Assembly: GCA_025594325.1 (NCBI GenBank)
Contig: JANHCV010000015.1
Span: 868,001 to 932,000, forward strand
Direction of reading: 5' to 3'
Source of the DNA: Blastocladiella emersonii ATCC 22665
Taxonomy: Eukaryota; Blastocladiomycota; Blastocladiomycetes; Blastocladiales; Blastocladiaceae
DNA length: 64,000 nucleotides
The position numbers and the translations under genes are program-made. Below are positions 1 through 10,479 of the stretch, piece after piece (position 1 is the stretch's first letter; every line of letters begins with the position of its first letter). The notes under the pieces were generated by a model. The model saw only the letters and a list, made by a program, of their open reading frames with translations, ran no database searches and was not told the DNA's origin.

Positions 1-717
1 AGGGAAGCAGCTCAGTGTTGCAGTCCATGTTAGTGAGAAGGTTGCATTGCAAGAAGTGAGTGATGCGGGAGAAGGAGCGGGGAGGGGCGGTGGGTCGCCT
101 TTTAACCTCGATGGGCCGCGTTGAACAGTACAACTCGAGCGAGCCAGTGGACGTCGGCCACTTCCACCTTGTGGCGCTTCGGTTTCTCTAGTTTCTGTTC
201 TAGTCTTATTGGCCTCTCCTCGTCTCTGTACTTTTCTCTTGCAGGTTCCAACGGCTTCTGTCTCCACTTAGAGGTAAATTAAGCGATCGGAATCAAACTG
301 TTTTGCTTGTCGCGAGGAGAGGTGGAAATTTTGAGGGGGACCGCGTAGAGCGCGCGGTGATGGAAACTTTGATGTGATCAGTGGACGCTCGTCTCGTACT
401 AGGACCAGGGTGCAAAACCCGTCAAGGCGCGGTCGACCATCGCGCGGAGCGGTCGGGCCGCGGAGCTGGGCTCTGCAAGCCTTGTTTTGACTCGTCTGAG
501 AATAATATACTTTGCCTTGTCATTTGACGCGTGAATCTAGCGTGAGAGAATAATATCCGGCTTAATGGGGAATGTAGCGTATCCCGATGATGCCGATTTG
601 GTCACCTGATGTTCGGATGACCCTAGCAGCTCCCGCTCAGGCGTTCGACGACGAACATTCGAAGAAAGACTGTCCCGCTCTCGCTCTCGAGCTTTACCCA
701 TACTCCATGCAAAACAG
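1..717. other. Upstream region, no confident gene
   Basis: No reading frame here has a recognisable domain. A minus-strand ATG at 28 opens a frame that runs off the window edge (MDCNTELLP), so the 5' end of a gene on the left is possible but unsupported. The rest is probably the leader and promoter of the plus-strand gene at 718, and possibly a divergent promoter. Confidence 0.4.
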
Positions 718-721
718 ATGA
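707..721 (+). promoter_or_regulatory. Stop-start uORF of the DUF4470 gene
   Basis: ATG CAA AAC AGA TGA. The TGA overlaps the main ATG at 718 in the string ATGA. A ribosome terminating here would sit on the next start codon. Whether the transcript begins upstream of 707 is not known. Confidence 0.5.
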
Positions 722-3700
722 AGAAAAAGTCCAAGACTACGGGCAAAGCGTCCCGCAGCGGCGGTTCTTCGTCCGCATCGCCTCTCCCGGCACCATCCTT
801 TACGCCGACGGTCTCGGGCCCCGTGCTTCTCAGCAACGACTTATCGGACCCGTACTATCCTTATGGCCAGTCCTTGCCTAGCGACCTGCTCTTGTACCAC
901 AATCCGCGCGACACGGATGAGCTCAACGTACTCGCTCTCCAGTGCGCCACTCTGCGCGACGTTGCGCATACGGTCGGCGAGGCCAAGCGCAAGTACGGCA
1001 CCGCGGACTTGAACTTTGTGCTGAGCAACACGCACCCCGAGGTCCTTGCGCGCGACTTGTTGGTGCTTCACGCGATTTCGAGCGGCAAATTTGCAGACGG
1101 TCGCGCTTCACCGCTGTTCATTGGCCAGCTCTACTTTTCGCTCCGACTCGATGTCGAGGCCCGCGCCTTCTGGGACAACCAAATGCGTTCCTGCCTCGCC
1201 GTCAACTGGAACCGCTCGACGGCCCGTATTCGTGTCACTGACGAGGCGACGCTTCGCGCGGTTCGTCGCTGCTGGGACTCGTGGCTCGCTTGCGATTTGA
1301 CGGTTGAGCAACTCTATGCAGACCGCGAAACGTACTACACAGGCGTGCGAAGTCCTACCGAATCCCGCAGCCATGCTCAGGTCGCTGTTGAACGGTATAC
1401 ACTCAACACCTTTGGTGCTGCTGAAAGGGCGGACCGGCTGCTTGCGGGCGATGCCTCCAACATTCAAGAAGGTTTGAAATTCTTCGTCACTGACGGCACA
1501 TGGTCAGCGAAGGCGGGAGGGACGGGGGATGGAAGTCATTCGACCTCTACCGTCAACGCGACCATGCTCCTTGTTTGCCCTGACGGCTCGCTTCGGTTTG
1601 CATCGCCATTCGGCCACTCGGTCTTGGACGTTGTCGATTTTCTCACCCCTCTCTTCAACGAGGAGGCTTTCAACGCAGTGGAGCAAGCTGGTGCTGCCCT
1701 CCTAGCCACGCTTGTGCCCGTTTTTGGTCCCGGGAGCGAGACGCGACGTACGGGCAAGTATCCACTCGTCACGGAGTGGGACAAGTCGGACGTGCTCCCG
1801 CTCTTCCAGGTCCGCATTGCTTTCTGCGCGGGCAACCAGCTCGCGGTGATGGAGTCGCTGGTTTCGCGCGAGCAGCGATTCCACGCCATCCACACGGGCT
1901 CGACCATGGAGACATGCGGGCTGCTCAACCTCCTTGTCCACGCTTCGCCGCTCCTTGCCAACAACGACGAAAATGTGCGCTCAGTCATTTACACCGCAAC
2001 GTACAATGCTCCTTCAGTAGCACCGAATCGCGACGAGTTCGTTTGTCGTGCCACTGGGCTTCCACTGGAAGCAATCCCAACGCTTCTGGGCGTGACTTAC
2101 TTGGAGCGCGCTACGGGCGACGACTGGGCGGCGCAGGTGTTGCGTCTTGTACCCAACTTGGCGAAACGGCACGACGGTGGGATCTGTGAGGCGTTCACCT
2201 TCGTCAAGCTTGATTTTCCGAGCGTGCCCATTGCACTCAAGGAATCGCCGTTCCTCCTCGAAACGTTAATCCACTGTGCCGAACAGTTGCGCGAGACGTT
2301 GTCCGTTACATCCAATCTGACCCTTGGTACGTCCCTTGCGCAGGCTAGATCACGGCTAGACACACTGTGGTAGCGCTGACGGTCTCCTACTTGCGCTATC
2401 TCCACATGTAGCATCCTCGAGTTCGATTGGCGCGTTGCTGGCCAAGCTCCTCGGATTTGCGTTCGCGGCTGGTCGTATTTCGTGGACTGGATCGGCCGCC
2501 GTTGACCGGCCTCATTGGCCAGACATGTGCGATTTGTGGATAGCGCTCAGAAGTGACCCGCTTCTGGCTTTGACAATCTCCGAAACTCTTGCTCACGTTC
2601 AACTCTACGGCTTTCCTGTGGATGCAGACAAGTCGCGGATCGACGACCTGTACCTGTACCTCGTCGAGGGCACTTACGAGCTGCCGAGCGACTTGTCCGA
2701 TGCGCCGCTCTTGGTCACGCTTGAGATTGACGACGGCTCGCTTGTGCACGAATTTCGGAGCCTGCGCATCACTCGAATCGACGCGGGTCAGGCTCTGCGA
2801 GTAGCAGCATACGCTCCGCGCCAGCTTGTTTAATCTTGCACCCACCTACAGCCTCGCGTACGACTTGAACGCGTCTTAACTGGCTCTTCGCTGGATGATT
2901 CCCAGGCGGGTACAACCCAGCTTTCACTTTCTTCCATCGACTTGACTCGGGTCCCGTTTGGCTCACTCTCTTGTACGTTCGACCAGGCCGTGGTCTACTC
3001 CGAGGCACATCGGTTCACTCCCTCATCGACGAGCAGTCTTACCTTTCAAAAACGCCCAATCCTCCCTGTCGTTGGTGTGACCGAAGACGCTGCATCAATC
3101 CAGCTCGTCCTTACGCTCCCGCAAGACAAGCTGCTCGCAGTGGTCAAACCGCGACCAGCGGCTGATCGCTTTGCCATAACCGGTGCTGTCGACCTGCTTG
3201 TTAGTGGGATCCCGCAAGCTTACCGACTCTCGAGTCAGGTTGAGGCACTGACCATCACAACGCAGCGCAACCTCCGCCGCGTGACCGTGACGGCATCACG
3301 TCAGATGTCGTTGGGAGCGAACAGGCTTGCCAAGTCCTCGCACATTCCCAACCTTCCTGACTGCTCGCACGTGTCATCTGATGCCGCACACACCTTTTGG
3401 TGCAATGTCGCTCTCGAGAATGTGCACTCGGTCGTACAGCCAGACGAAAGCATTTGCCTCCAAGCGTCGTCGCAGATCCAAACGGTTCCATCCGCTGAGG
3501 AACGAATGAAATTCTTGGCGTACATGGCAGCGCGGCTCTTGCGTGCCGCAGCGGCACAAGTCCGATTGGTCGAGATTGCTTGGGACGGCAGCGAGGACGA
3601 CCTTGCGATCCTGCTACTGAATCGCGTCTTTGTGATTCCAGCTCACCGACCCGACTGCGCACCCACACCCGTCCTTGATGCGACTCTTCTTCCTAGCCCT

Positions 3701-4079
3701 GTACATGCCGAAGCTTGGGGATTAGTACCCCCCGAGATGAACCCTCTCATAGCGAAGGCGTACTTGCCCTTTATGTCCCACTCGCTCGCCACCGCGGAAA
3801 CGCAGAAATTGCGCATCAGCATCCCGTTCAAATTCGCGCAATGTTTCATCAGTTGGGTCTCTCTGAGCATCGGGTCCGTGCCACCAGTCACTAGTTTGGA
3901 CAGCACCGGTTTGAATCGCGAGCGCTTTGAATCTATCAGGGATGTGCTCCATCGCTGTTTTTTGCTCCCCTTCTACACGTCAGATGCCGCCAGATGCCGC
4001 CAGTTCAATTGGAGCCGCCGGCGACGAGGAACTAGACATTGGGATCGCGGACGAGCGGATCATCGAACTCGACTGCTAG
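718..4079 (+). CDS. DUF4470-domain protein, three exons, C-terminal frameshift
   Basis: Exons 718-2326, 2412-2800 and 2852 onward join in frame through two short introns (GTACGT..TGTAG and GTAGCA..TACAG). Residues about 45-150 match my memory of the fungal DUF4470 domain: YYPYG, then LLLYHNPRDTDELNVLALQC, LNFVLSNTHPEVLARDLLVL. Family members often carry a MYND zinc finger. None is visible here, and the function is unknown. A perfect 10-bp tandem duplication at 3981-4000 shifts the frame. Without it the protein ends at the TAG at 4077 after the acidic segment GDEELDIGIADERIIELDC (about 1,071 residues). As sequenced the frame runs to 4390 through basic, non-protein-like sequence. A 25-nt GT..AG intron at 3979-4003 would restore the same frame but is implausibly short. 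The feature end given here is the probable ancestral stop. Confidence 0.65.
3981..4000 (+). repeat. 10-bp perfect tandem duplication causing a frameshift
   Basis: The decamer CAGATGCCGC occurs twice in direct tandem at 3981-3990 and 3991-4000. Its length is not a multiple of three, so it moves translation out of the frame that encodes the acidic C terminus of the DUF4470 protein. Confidence 0.85.
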
Positions 4080-4193
4080 CAGTGCCGTCGACCCGCTCCA
4101 CTTCTGATTGCCGCGAACACGCTTTCCAGGAGAGCGGCAGTGTGCGAGAGGATGAATTGTTTTGCTTCATTATAAATTGTTTTACATTTGATT

Positions 4194-4930
4194 TTACTGG
4201 GGAATGTACACGCCCGCACGACGAAACCAACGGAAATTCCCGAGCTGAGCAGCGCGGTCAGGAACAGTGCAAGTCGGCCCGTGACCCTGAACGAGGGATG
4301 AGCGTGGCCACCGCCGCCGCCGAGTCGCGGGTCGACGTCGCGTGTATTGAGAGTCGTGGACGCACGTGCGTCGAGTCTTGGCCGAGGTAACGGAGATGTA
4401 GTTTTGGTCTAGTAGTTGTTTAGCGCCGCCGTAGTAGTAGAGTGGCGGAAGTCGAGCGGGAAGTGTTGCTTCTGTACAAACGGATGTCGCGAGGTCAGTT
4501 GCGTGTCGCCTGTCGCGGACGCATAATGGGAGAGGACGTACCAAAGTTGAGAGTCGTCGAGTCTAAAGTAGTGGTACATGTCGTTCTTGAGTCGTCAATG
4601 TTGGTTCCGTGTAGTTTTCCGGGCGTTGTTGTCGCTGGCGCCGTGGTCTTGGTGCCGCAGAAGTCAATGTAGTCGTAGTTGAGGCGGTAGAGGAAGTCGC
4701 CTGCGTTCTTAAAGTCGACGATCAGAGTCGTTGATGTCGATGGCCGGGTCAAAGTACAGTCGGTACCTGCGCGAACGAAGAGTCAGCTTCCGGCCGTCCA
4801 TCAGACGCGGAAATGCGACGTGCGTACCGATCCCAGCCGCGTCGTTGATGAAGTCGAGAATGTCGAGAATGTGCTGTAGTGTCGCAGCAGAGTAGTCGTA
4901 GATGGGGCTCGCGGGATGGACCGCGAGCAC
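4194..4930 (-). CDS. Unrecognised multi-exon gene, 3' part
   Basis: Three minus-strand segments, 4930-4828, 4766-4542 and 4471-4194, are separated by two GT-AG introns (GTACGC..CGCAG, 61 nt; GTACGT..GTACAG, 70 nt). They join into one open frame of about 200 codons that ends at TAA 4194. The product holds HPASPIYDYSAATLQHILDI, then a Thr/Asp/Tyr-rich stretch with LYRLNYDYIDFCGTK. I recognise no family. The start is not resolved: an in-frame TGA lies about 30 bases upstream of the first segment, so the 5' part may lie in another frame behind an intron, or the gene may be decaying. It could also be the 3' end of the gene whose frame stops at 5150. It converges on the DUF4470 gene. Confidence 0.35.
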
Positions 4931-5149
4931 GAGTCGCGGGTGTGACCGCGCGCGTCATGAGCAGTTGCGGAGCGAGGCAAAGTCGATGTCGGTGTAGGTT
5001 TTCGGATGATGGTGGGAGTGCGGGTAGCAAAGAAATGTAGTTGGTCGAGAAACCTACAAGCACGAAGTCGCGACGTCAGTGAGCTGCTTCTGAGGGGGAG
5101 CGGCGAGCGAGGCGCGTACCGTTGATGTTGGCGACGGGTCGAGATACGA

Positions 5150-6571
5150 TCAGCGGGCGAGGTCGGAGGCGACCACAATGTCCCACTCGAGCACGTCCTT
5201 CTCGACGCGCACGTACTCGCCATCGTCATTCGGGCTCGAGTCAAAGGAGGCGGGCGGAGACGACGGGTGCGTGACGGCGGCCGCGGCCGCGGCGATGGCG
5301 GGCATCTCGATCGCCGCCTTCTTGACGGTCTGCTTGCCCTTGCCCTTGCCGATTGTGCGGGCCGACGGCGAAGACGAGGACGGGAGCGAGGAGCCGGCCT
5401 CGTGCGCGGGGGCCAGCGTCGGCAGCAGGCGGTGGTGGGCGGCGGACGCCTTGGCGAGGACGGTTGGCCTCGCGTTGGCGCCGCCCGTCTTGCGCAACTG
5501 GCCGCGCTTGCCGCTGTAGTAGCTGCACTCCTCGTCATCGTCGTCTTCCTCGTCGCTCGAGAAGCAGAGCGCCTCGGCCTCGCACATGTCGAGGAAGAGC
5601 GACACGTTGTTCGGGACGTAGTCGCGCTCGTTCATGCGGATGGCGGCAAACTTGGGCTGGATCGTGAGGTAGGGCGAGACGGTGTTCGGGGTGGAGGGGC
5701 GCGCGACAGCGACGGGAGCGTGGACAAGGAGCTCGGGCTGGGTCGACAAGCAGACCGGCGACGTCATGTCGGTCTCGGGAGCCACCGCGAGAACGGGAAC
5801 AGGCGCCGGCTGGTAGCCGCATTCGGCGGCGACGACGACGGCGGTCGGCTCGATCAGCTGAACGGGCCGCGGCGGGGACGGCGAGAGCAGCGGGACGAGG
5901 GAGGGCGAGCTGGACGACGCGGTGGCGTTCGTCGTGGTGGTAGCAGTAGCGGTGACGATCGTGGCGGTACGCTCGACGTCGACAAACGAGTCGAGCTTGC
6001 CGACGGGGACCGTCTCGAGCTCGGTGGCGGAGGCGGCGGCCTTCACGGTCACCGGCTCGGCGGCAGACGAGTAGCTGATGGTCTCGCTCTCAGCGGCGAC
6101 CGGCATCGCGGCGAGCGAGTCGTGGATAATTTCGACCTTGGCAACGATCGAGCCGTTCATGGCGGTCGGCTTGACGGCGGGCGAGAAGTGGATCGTGTCG
6201 ATCTTGACGTCGGACGAACCGTGCACGGCAGCCGGCGCTGCAGCGGGCGAGTAGCAGGGCATGGTATCGATCTTGACGGAGACCGAGCCAATTACGGCGG
6301 CCGGCTTGGCTGCGATCGAGCCGATCGCGGGGACGGCCTTGTTGGTGATGATGTTGTTGCGCGAGAAGTAGTAGGCGCACATGCGGGTGACGCGCGAGTC
6401 GGCGGCCCCCGCGGCGCGGAGCACGAGCACGGCGGCAAAGTAGACGAGGAGGGCCTGGCTGGCAATGATGGCGATGACGAGCAGACCGACGGCGAGTTTT
6501 GGTCCGTAGACGGCAGCGAATCGGAAGGCGGCAGGCCGGCCGGCAGCGGCGGCATGAACAGGTCGGCCCAT
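5150..6571 (-). CDS. Low-complexity single-pass membrane protein, unknown function
   Basis: Single frame from ATG 6571 to TGA 5150, 473 residues. Residues about 20-50 form a hydrophobic helix (LAVGLLVIAIIASQALLVYF). A long region follows in which a degenerate unit recurs: short 'VKIDT' or 'VEIIHDS' cores alternating with Ala/Pro/Val-rich spacers. Then come a Thr/Ser-rich stretch, an acidic patch (SSDEEDDDDEECS) and a C terminus rich in Lys, Ala and Ser. No known domain is recognised. A phase-compatible GTACGT..CGCAG intron (6854-6580) would join this frame to the small ORF at 7248-6855, giving a protein with two hydrophobic segments. The region between also looks like a promoter (GACGCGTC elements), so one gene or two cannot be decided here. 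Confidence 0.5.
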   Translation of the reverse strand: MGRPVHAAAAGRPAAFRFAAVYGPKLAVGLLVIAIIASQALLVYFAAVLVLRAAGAADSRVTRMCAYYFSRNNIITNKAVPAIGSIAAKPAAVIGSVSVKIDTMPCYSPAAAPAAVHGSSDVKIDTIHFSPAVKPTAMNGSIVAKVEIIHDSLAAMPVAAESETISYSSAAEPVTVKAAASATELETVPVGKLDSFVDVERTATIVTATATTTTNATASSSSPSLVPLLSPSPPRPVQLIEPTAVVVAAECGYQPAPVPVLAVAPETDMTSPVCLSTQPELLVHAPVAVARPSTPNTVSPYLTIQPKFAAIRMNERDYVPNNVSLFLDMCEAEALCFSSDEEDDDDEECSYYSGKRGQLRKTGGANARPTVLAKASAAHHRLLPTLAPAHEAGSSLPSSSSPSARTIGKGKGKQTVKKAAIEMPAIAAAAAAVTHPSSPPASFDSSPNDDGEYVRVEKDVLEWDIVVASDLAR

Positions 6572-6599
6572 GATCTTGTCTGCGTTGCATGGTGTGTGA

Positions 6600-6850
6600 G
6601 TACAAGGCCGGGTGTGGGTCAGAGGAAGAGAAGAGGTGAGGAGAGGAGAAGAGAGGTGGGCGGAAGGCTGACGCGACGCGTGCAGCGTCCACATGCGGAG
6701 TGTCTCCCGCGTGAGACGCGTCGGACGCGACGCGTCTCGCAGAGCGCTACTTCGGGCACCCCGCACGACGGGACCACCACACAGGACAGAATGCGAACGC
6801 GGTCGCGTCGGCGAGGGCAAGGATCAGGTGATAATGGTGCGCAGTGTAAC
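6600..6850. promoter_or_regulatory. Cluster of GACGCGTC palindromes
   Basis: Exact GACGCGTC copies lie at 6715-6722 and 6729-6736, with half-site variants at 6669-6680. The core ACGCGT is the MluI cell-cycle box bound by MBF in yeasts. Whether it has that role here is inference. The segment is either the promoter of the gene starting at 6571 or an intron. Confidence 0.4.
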
Positions 6851-6854
6851 GTAC

Positions 6855-7248
6855 CGAAGAGCGCCGAGAGGACGGTCCGGGCGCAGTGCCGGCGAAAGTG
6901 CGCGTAGCCATCATGGCCGCGGTACTCGGTATCGTGGTCGAGGAGAGGGCGGAGGAAGGGGAGGCACTGGTGGTGCTCGTTGCAGGGAGTTGCGGCGGGA
7001 AGCGGGCGGATGTCGGCAAAGGTGGAGGTGGGCAGCTCACCCACGGGCGCCGACGTGGCGTGCATGGCGAGGAGGTGGCCGGCGGTGCGCGAGCCGTCCA
7101 TGGCGAAGTAGACGAACAGGGCGAGGCCCCACGTCAGAAAGAGCAGGACGAGGCGGTTCATGTTGGCGGCGGTCGGTTGGTCGCGACGGAGGTTGTTCAG
7201 TTGCTGTTGGGCGGGCATGGAGGACTGGAGTCCGGGTATGGATTTCAT
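6855..7248 (-). CDS. Small membrane-anchored protein or first exon of the downstream gene
   Basis: Minus-strand ATG at 7248, with alternative Met codons at residues 11 and 30. The hydrophobic segment RLVLLFLTWGLALFVYFAMD suggests a signal anchor near the N terminus. The following residues include a His/Asp-rich piece (LLDHDTEYRGHDGYAHFRRH) and no known domain. The frame meets a good donor, GTACGT, at 6854. Without splicing it runs on to 6619 through low-quality Arg/Pro-rich sequence, so an intron is likely. The best acceptor (6580) leads in frame into the membrane protein ending at 5150. Confidence 0.4.
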
Positions 7249-8294
7249 GGGCTAACGACGAGGATAGCACGAGGCGAAGAGAGAGGAGAAGGTTGCGAGG
7301 CCGGCGTGCGTTTTTGCGGGGGCGTGCGGGCAGCAGCAGCAGCACGGGGCCTCCGCACCGCGGGGCGGCGAGCTGGCCACGGTATCGCGAGGTGGCCGCG
7401 AAACAAGCACCTTGCGAGCACCGTTGCCCGGCGCGACGCGACGCGTCGCCGTGTCTCGCGACCGCGGGAGGCAGCGGCAGCGGCACGTGGCAGACGCGAG
7501 ACGCGCGAGACGCGTCGAGAAATCACGCTTGGTCGCGTGCCCCGACCTCGGGGTATCGCGCGCCGGACACACACTCACCTCGCCGCCCGTGGCATACAAG
7601 CTCTGACGATAGTTTCGGACGCAAACTAGCTGGGAATGCGCGGCGGAGGTCAGTCAGTCGCGCGTGTAGCTGCCTACTGAAGGGTCGTAACTAGTGGCAT
7701 GAGGAGCAGCCGATATGGCACATCCGATATGGCACAGCTTCGTGTTGACTGGGATACTTCAAAAGCACCAGGTTGCCGAGCTGCGGATGGTCGCCGCTGG
7801 CTGAGGTATTGAAGCACCGCCACAGACGGACCCGTTCGACGCGTCGAGATCCGAGCCCGGTCCTCGTCAACTCCGTCCTCGCTCACCGTCCACCCTCGCT
7901 TCGCACTAGCGTGGCGACCATCCAGTTCTCAATTCCATGCGCTTTCCTTCTTGACTTTGGCTTCAATATGATACATTGAATGGGACTGGGACGCTATAGA
8001 GAGCGGACGCACTCGTGGTCACCTCCAGCGCCGTAGCCCTGTTTTCCCTCCCGAGGCGCGAGCACGCGTTGCCCACTTCTCTCGGGGGCAGCTAGGAGAG
8101 CAACTTGCGCCGAGTAACAAGTTGGCGAGCCGCAAACAAAGAGCAACGGCTCGCAAAACGCGTCGACGCGTCGCGTTTCACGCACACGTGGGCATGGCAG
8201 CTGCTCGAGTCGGACCGGTCGCCGCCGATCGCCGCTGGCTCTCCCTGCACAGCCTCCCGAAAGCTCACGCATGCACCAAATGGAAAATAACTTG
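7249..8294. promoter_or_regulatory. Intergenic region with GACGCGTC elements
   Basis: About 1 kb between a minus-strand gene and a plus-strand gene, so a divergent promoter. GACGCGTC occurs at 7440-7447 and 7509-7516 inside runs of GAGACGCG-like half-sites. The right-hand 100 bp resembles the segment upstream of the LRR pseudogene near 10,440-10,500. No gene is seen. Confidence 0.4.
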
Positions 8295-9854
8295 ATGCAA
8301 CCGAATGAAATACGGGTGCTGCCGCTCGAGCTCGTGAAGAGCACCCTCGTTTTTGCTGTGTGAATGACCGACCCGCTGGACCCGGCCCTCGGCACTTACT
8401 CGCGCGTTCTTCCCCGCGAGGCGGCTCCACGCGTTTTCCGAGCCGTTCTTCAGCATGTGTTGACCGGAGACGCCATTGAGCGAGCATGTGAGCGCGGGTC
8501 CCTCCATGTGCTTCGGTTGGCGAAACTAAACGGCGGCTTTGGCAAGCACAACCTGTTCAAGCTGCTGCTCTCTGCGCGAGAGCACTCTCAGCTCCGCCTC
8601 ATCGATTGCTTTCGTGATGAGAGCGGAATTAATCTTTCTCGAGCTCGCATCCCTGACGACTGCAAGGCGCTGCTGAGCTCGTGCGTTGTGGTACGTACAC
8701 AGCGATGCTTGGGAGAGCTTTGCGCTCACGCTGTGCTGAGTGCCGATACGACCCAGTGTCTGGGGCGTCTCAGGCCCCTGGCGACAAACGAGCCGAGCAG
8801 GAAGTCCACTCAATCGCGTCAGGGCGTACAAAAGATCTCAGACTTGACGGCTGGCGGCTCACCGAAAACGGGGCCGATACGCTTCGCGCTGCGTTCACGA
8901 GCCAGAACCAAGTAGTCACCAAGGTCTCGTTAAGCAAATCGGCGTTCACGGCGGAAATTGTTGCACACATGGGACTTCCTAGCACGCTTCGTGAACTCTA
9001 TCTCGCCTTTAACCCACTGGCTCACTGCAGCCAGAGCGTCCTTGGCAAATGGCTTCCTGACTCGATTGAGGTCTTGAACCTCAGCAACTGTTACTTCAAT
9101 GCGCCTGGCAAGTCGGAGTTTCTCTGCTACCTTCCTAGTTCACTCAAGATTTTACGAATCGAAAACGGACGCAACGTGGGTGAGCACTCTTCGGGATACG
9201 GAGGTTACGGAAAACTGGGTCGCGAGCCACTCGCCAATCTCACGCGAGGAATTCCACCAGGACTCGAGACGTTGGAGCTCTCCAACGTCGATTGGGACGA
9301 GGTATCGGTACGCACGCTAATGTCCGCTCTCCCACCATCATTGCATTCTCTCGACTTTGGCCGTGATCCTTGGTTTGATCCTGATCCGCTCTCAATCACC
9401 GTGACCATTATCACCAACCTTTCCGCGGGACTTCGTTCCCTGACCTTTTTCAACTTTGGGTTTGGTCCCGAGGGTGCCGAGTGCCTCGCCGCACACATGC
9501 CGCCGCACCTCGAGTACCTTAATCTCGACTACAATCGGATTGGACAACGAGGCCTTCTAGCTCTCGTTGCCGTGCTTCCACCGACCATTCAATATCTCGC
9601 AGACCGTTGCGTTTGCTGCCCAGCTTCCTCCGCGGCCCACCGACCCGGCCCAACCCAATGAAGCGGTGTCGGGCCGGTTCCCAGACTCGCTCACGGCCCT
9701 GTTGCTCGCTGACAACGACTTTAGCATGGAGGGTGCGCGTGCTTTGATCCCGAAGCTACCTCGAACTCTTGAGCGAATGTCCGCGGAGGTGTCTTCCAGA
9801 AGCAGCGCGTACTGGACACTCATCCGCCGCTCTGGATTTGATCATTTAAACTGA
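8295..9854 (+). pseudogene. F-box/leucine-rich-repeat gene with nonsense codon and frameshift
   Basis: ATG 8295 opens a frame with an F-box-like start (LPLELVKSTLVFAV). It hits TGA at 8361-8363 and resumes at once at ATG 8364. In the paralogue at 34716 the aligned residue is Trp (ILCHAVWSADPDD), so TGG to TGA is the simplest reading. After an 83-nt intron (8691-8773; GTACGT..TCTCAG) come about eight LRRs of the type LPPSLHSLDFG and MPPHLEYLNLDYNRIG. Near 9597-9600 the frame changes again: the original frame ends at 9661, while LRR-like coding (FPDSLTALLLADNDFSMEGA) continues one frame over to TGA 9854. No GT-AG intron explains this. The gene could still be expressed from ATG 8364 as a protein truncated at 9661. 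Such proteins usually act as ubiquitin-ligase adaptors. Confidence 0.6.
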
Positions 9855-9905
9855 TAGTGTTGATGGGCGACGAAAGTATACGCGTTATGATTCACTATTT
9901 GGCGA

Positions 9906-10328
9906 TCAATGTGACGCCTCGCCCTTGGCGCGGTCGCTAAGGTCCTGGTCATCGATCCGCGAGGATGCCGCGCTTGGTCCAAGACCCGCCGCCATGCGCG
10001 CCACCTTGGGACGAGCGCGCCAGCGGGCACCGACCTCTGGCCAGCACGCGTCTTTCAACATGGTCACCGTTGTCTCGAATGTGCCAGCCTCGATCAACGA
10101 CTCCTCAACCTGCTCAGCAGTACGAGGGGTTTCAGCGCGCGCACGCGGACCTTCACCAGTTGCCACGGGAACGATGACGGATACACGCAGGTTGCTGTGC
10201 CTCAGTGGCCGCAAGTCGCGTCCTCGAGAGGTGTTCAAGGTCCGGCGCAGACTCGGGCGCGGAAGTATGCGCCAGAATATCTCTCCATTGCGAACGTGCG
10301 CGACATCCTTGAGCTTTTGCCATGGCAA
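9906..10328 (-). other. Coding-like fragment of uncertain strand
   Basis: The minus strand holds an open frame of about 140 codons with protein-like composition (RTAEQVEESLIEAGTFETTV, WPEVGARWRARPKVARM) but no ATG at its 5' end. The plus strand also shows coding-like pieces in two frames separated by one shift: QQYEGFQRAHADLHQLPRE, then KYAPEYLSIANVRDILELL. I cannot decide between them and recognise neither. The stretch lies between the two LRR copies, and a gene fragment or decayed insertion is plausible. Confidence 0.25.
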
Positions 10329-10479
10329 TCAACTTGATCGCGCAAGGTGAGGGAAATCCGCGTCGACCGAGCCACGCGTTGCAAAGCTGCACGCCACCTT
10401 GGTCGCGCGGCAGCCGCCGCCGCTTCTCCCTCAGCAGCGACTTCCGAGAGCTCACTCATGGGTCGAATGAACAATAACT

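Noticed and set aside
3979-4003. 25-nt intron in the DUF4470 gene
   Set aside because: It begins GT and ends AG and would fix the frame, but is far below any known working intron length in fungi; a 10-bp duplication explains the data better.
5267-6907. Long plus-strand open frame of 546 codons opposite the membrane-protein gene
   Set aside because: Arg/Gly/Asp-rich antisense shadow typical of GC-rich coding DNA; it has no domain and runs over the minus-strand gene.
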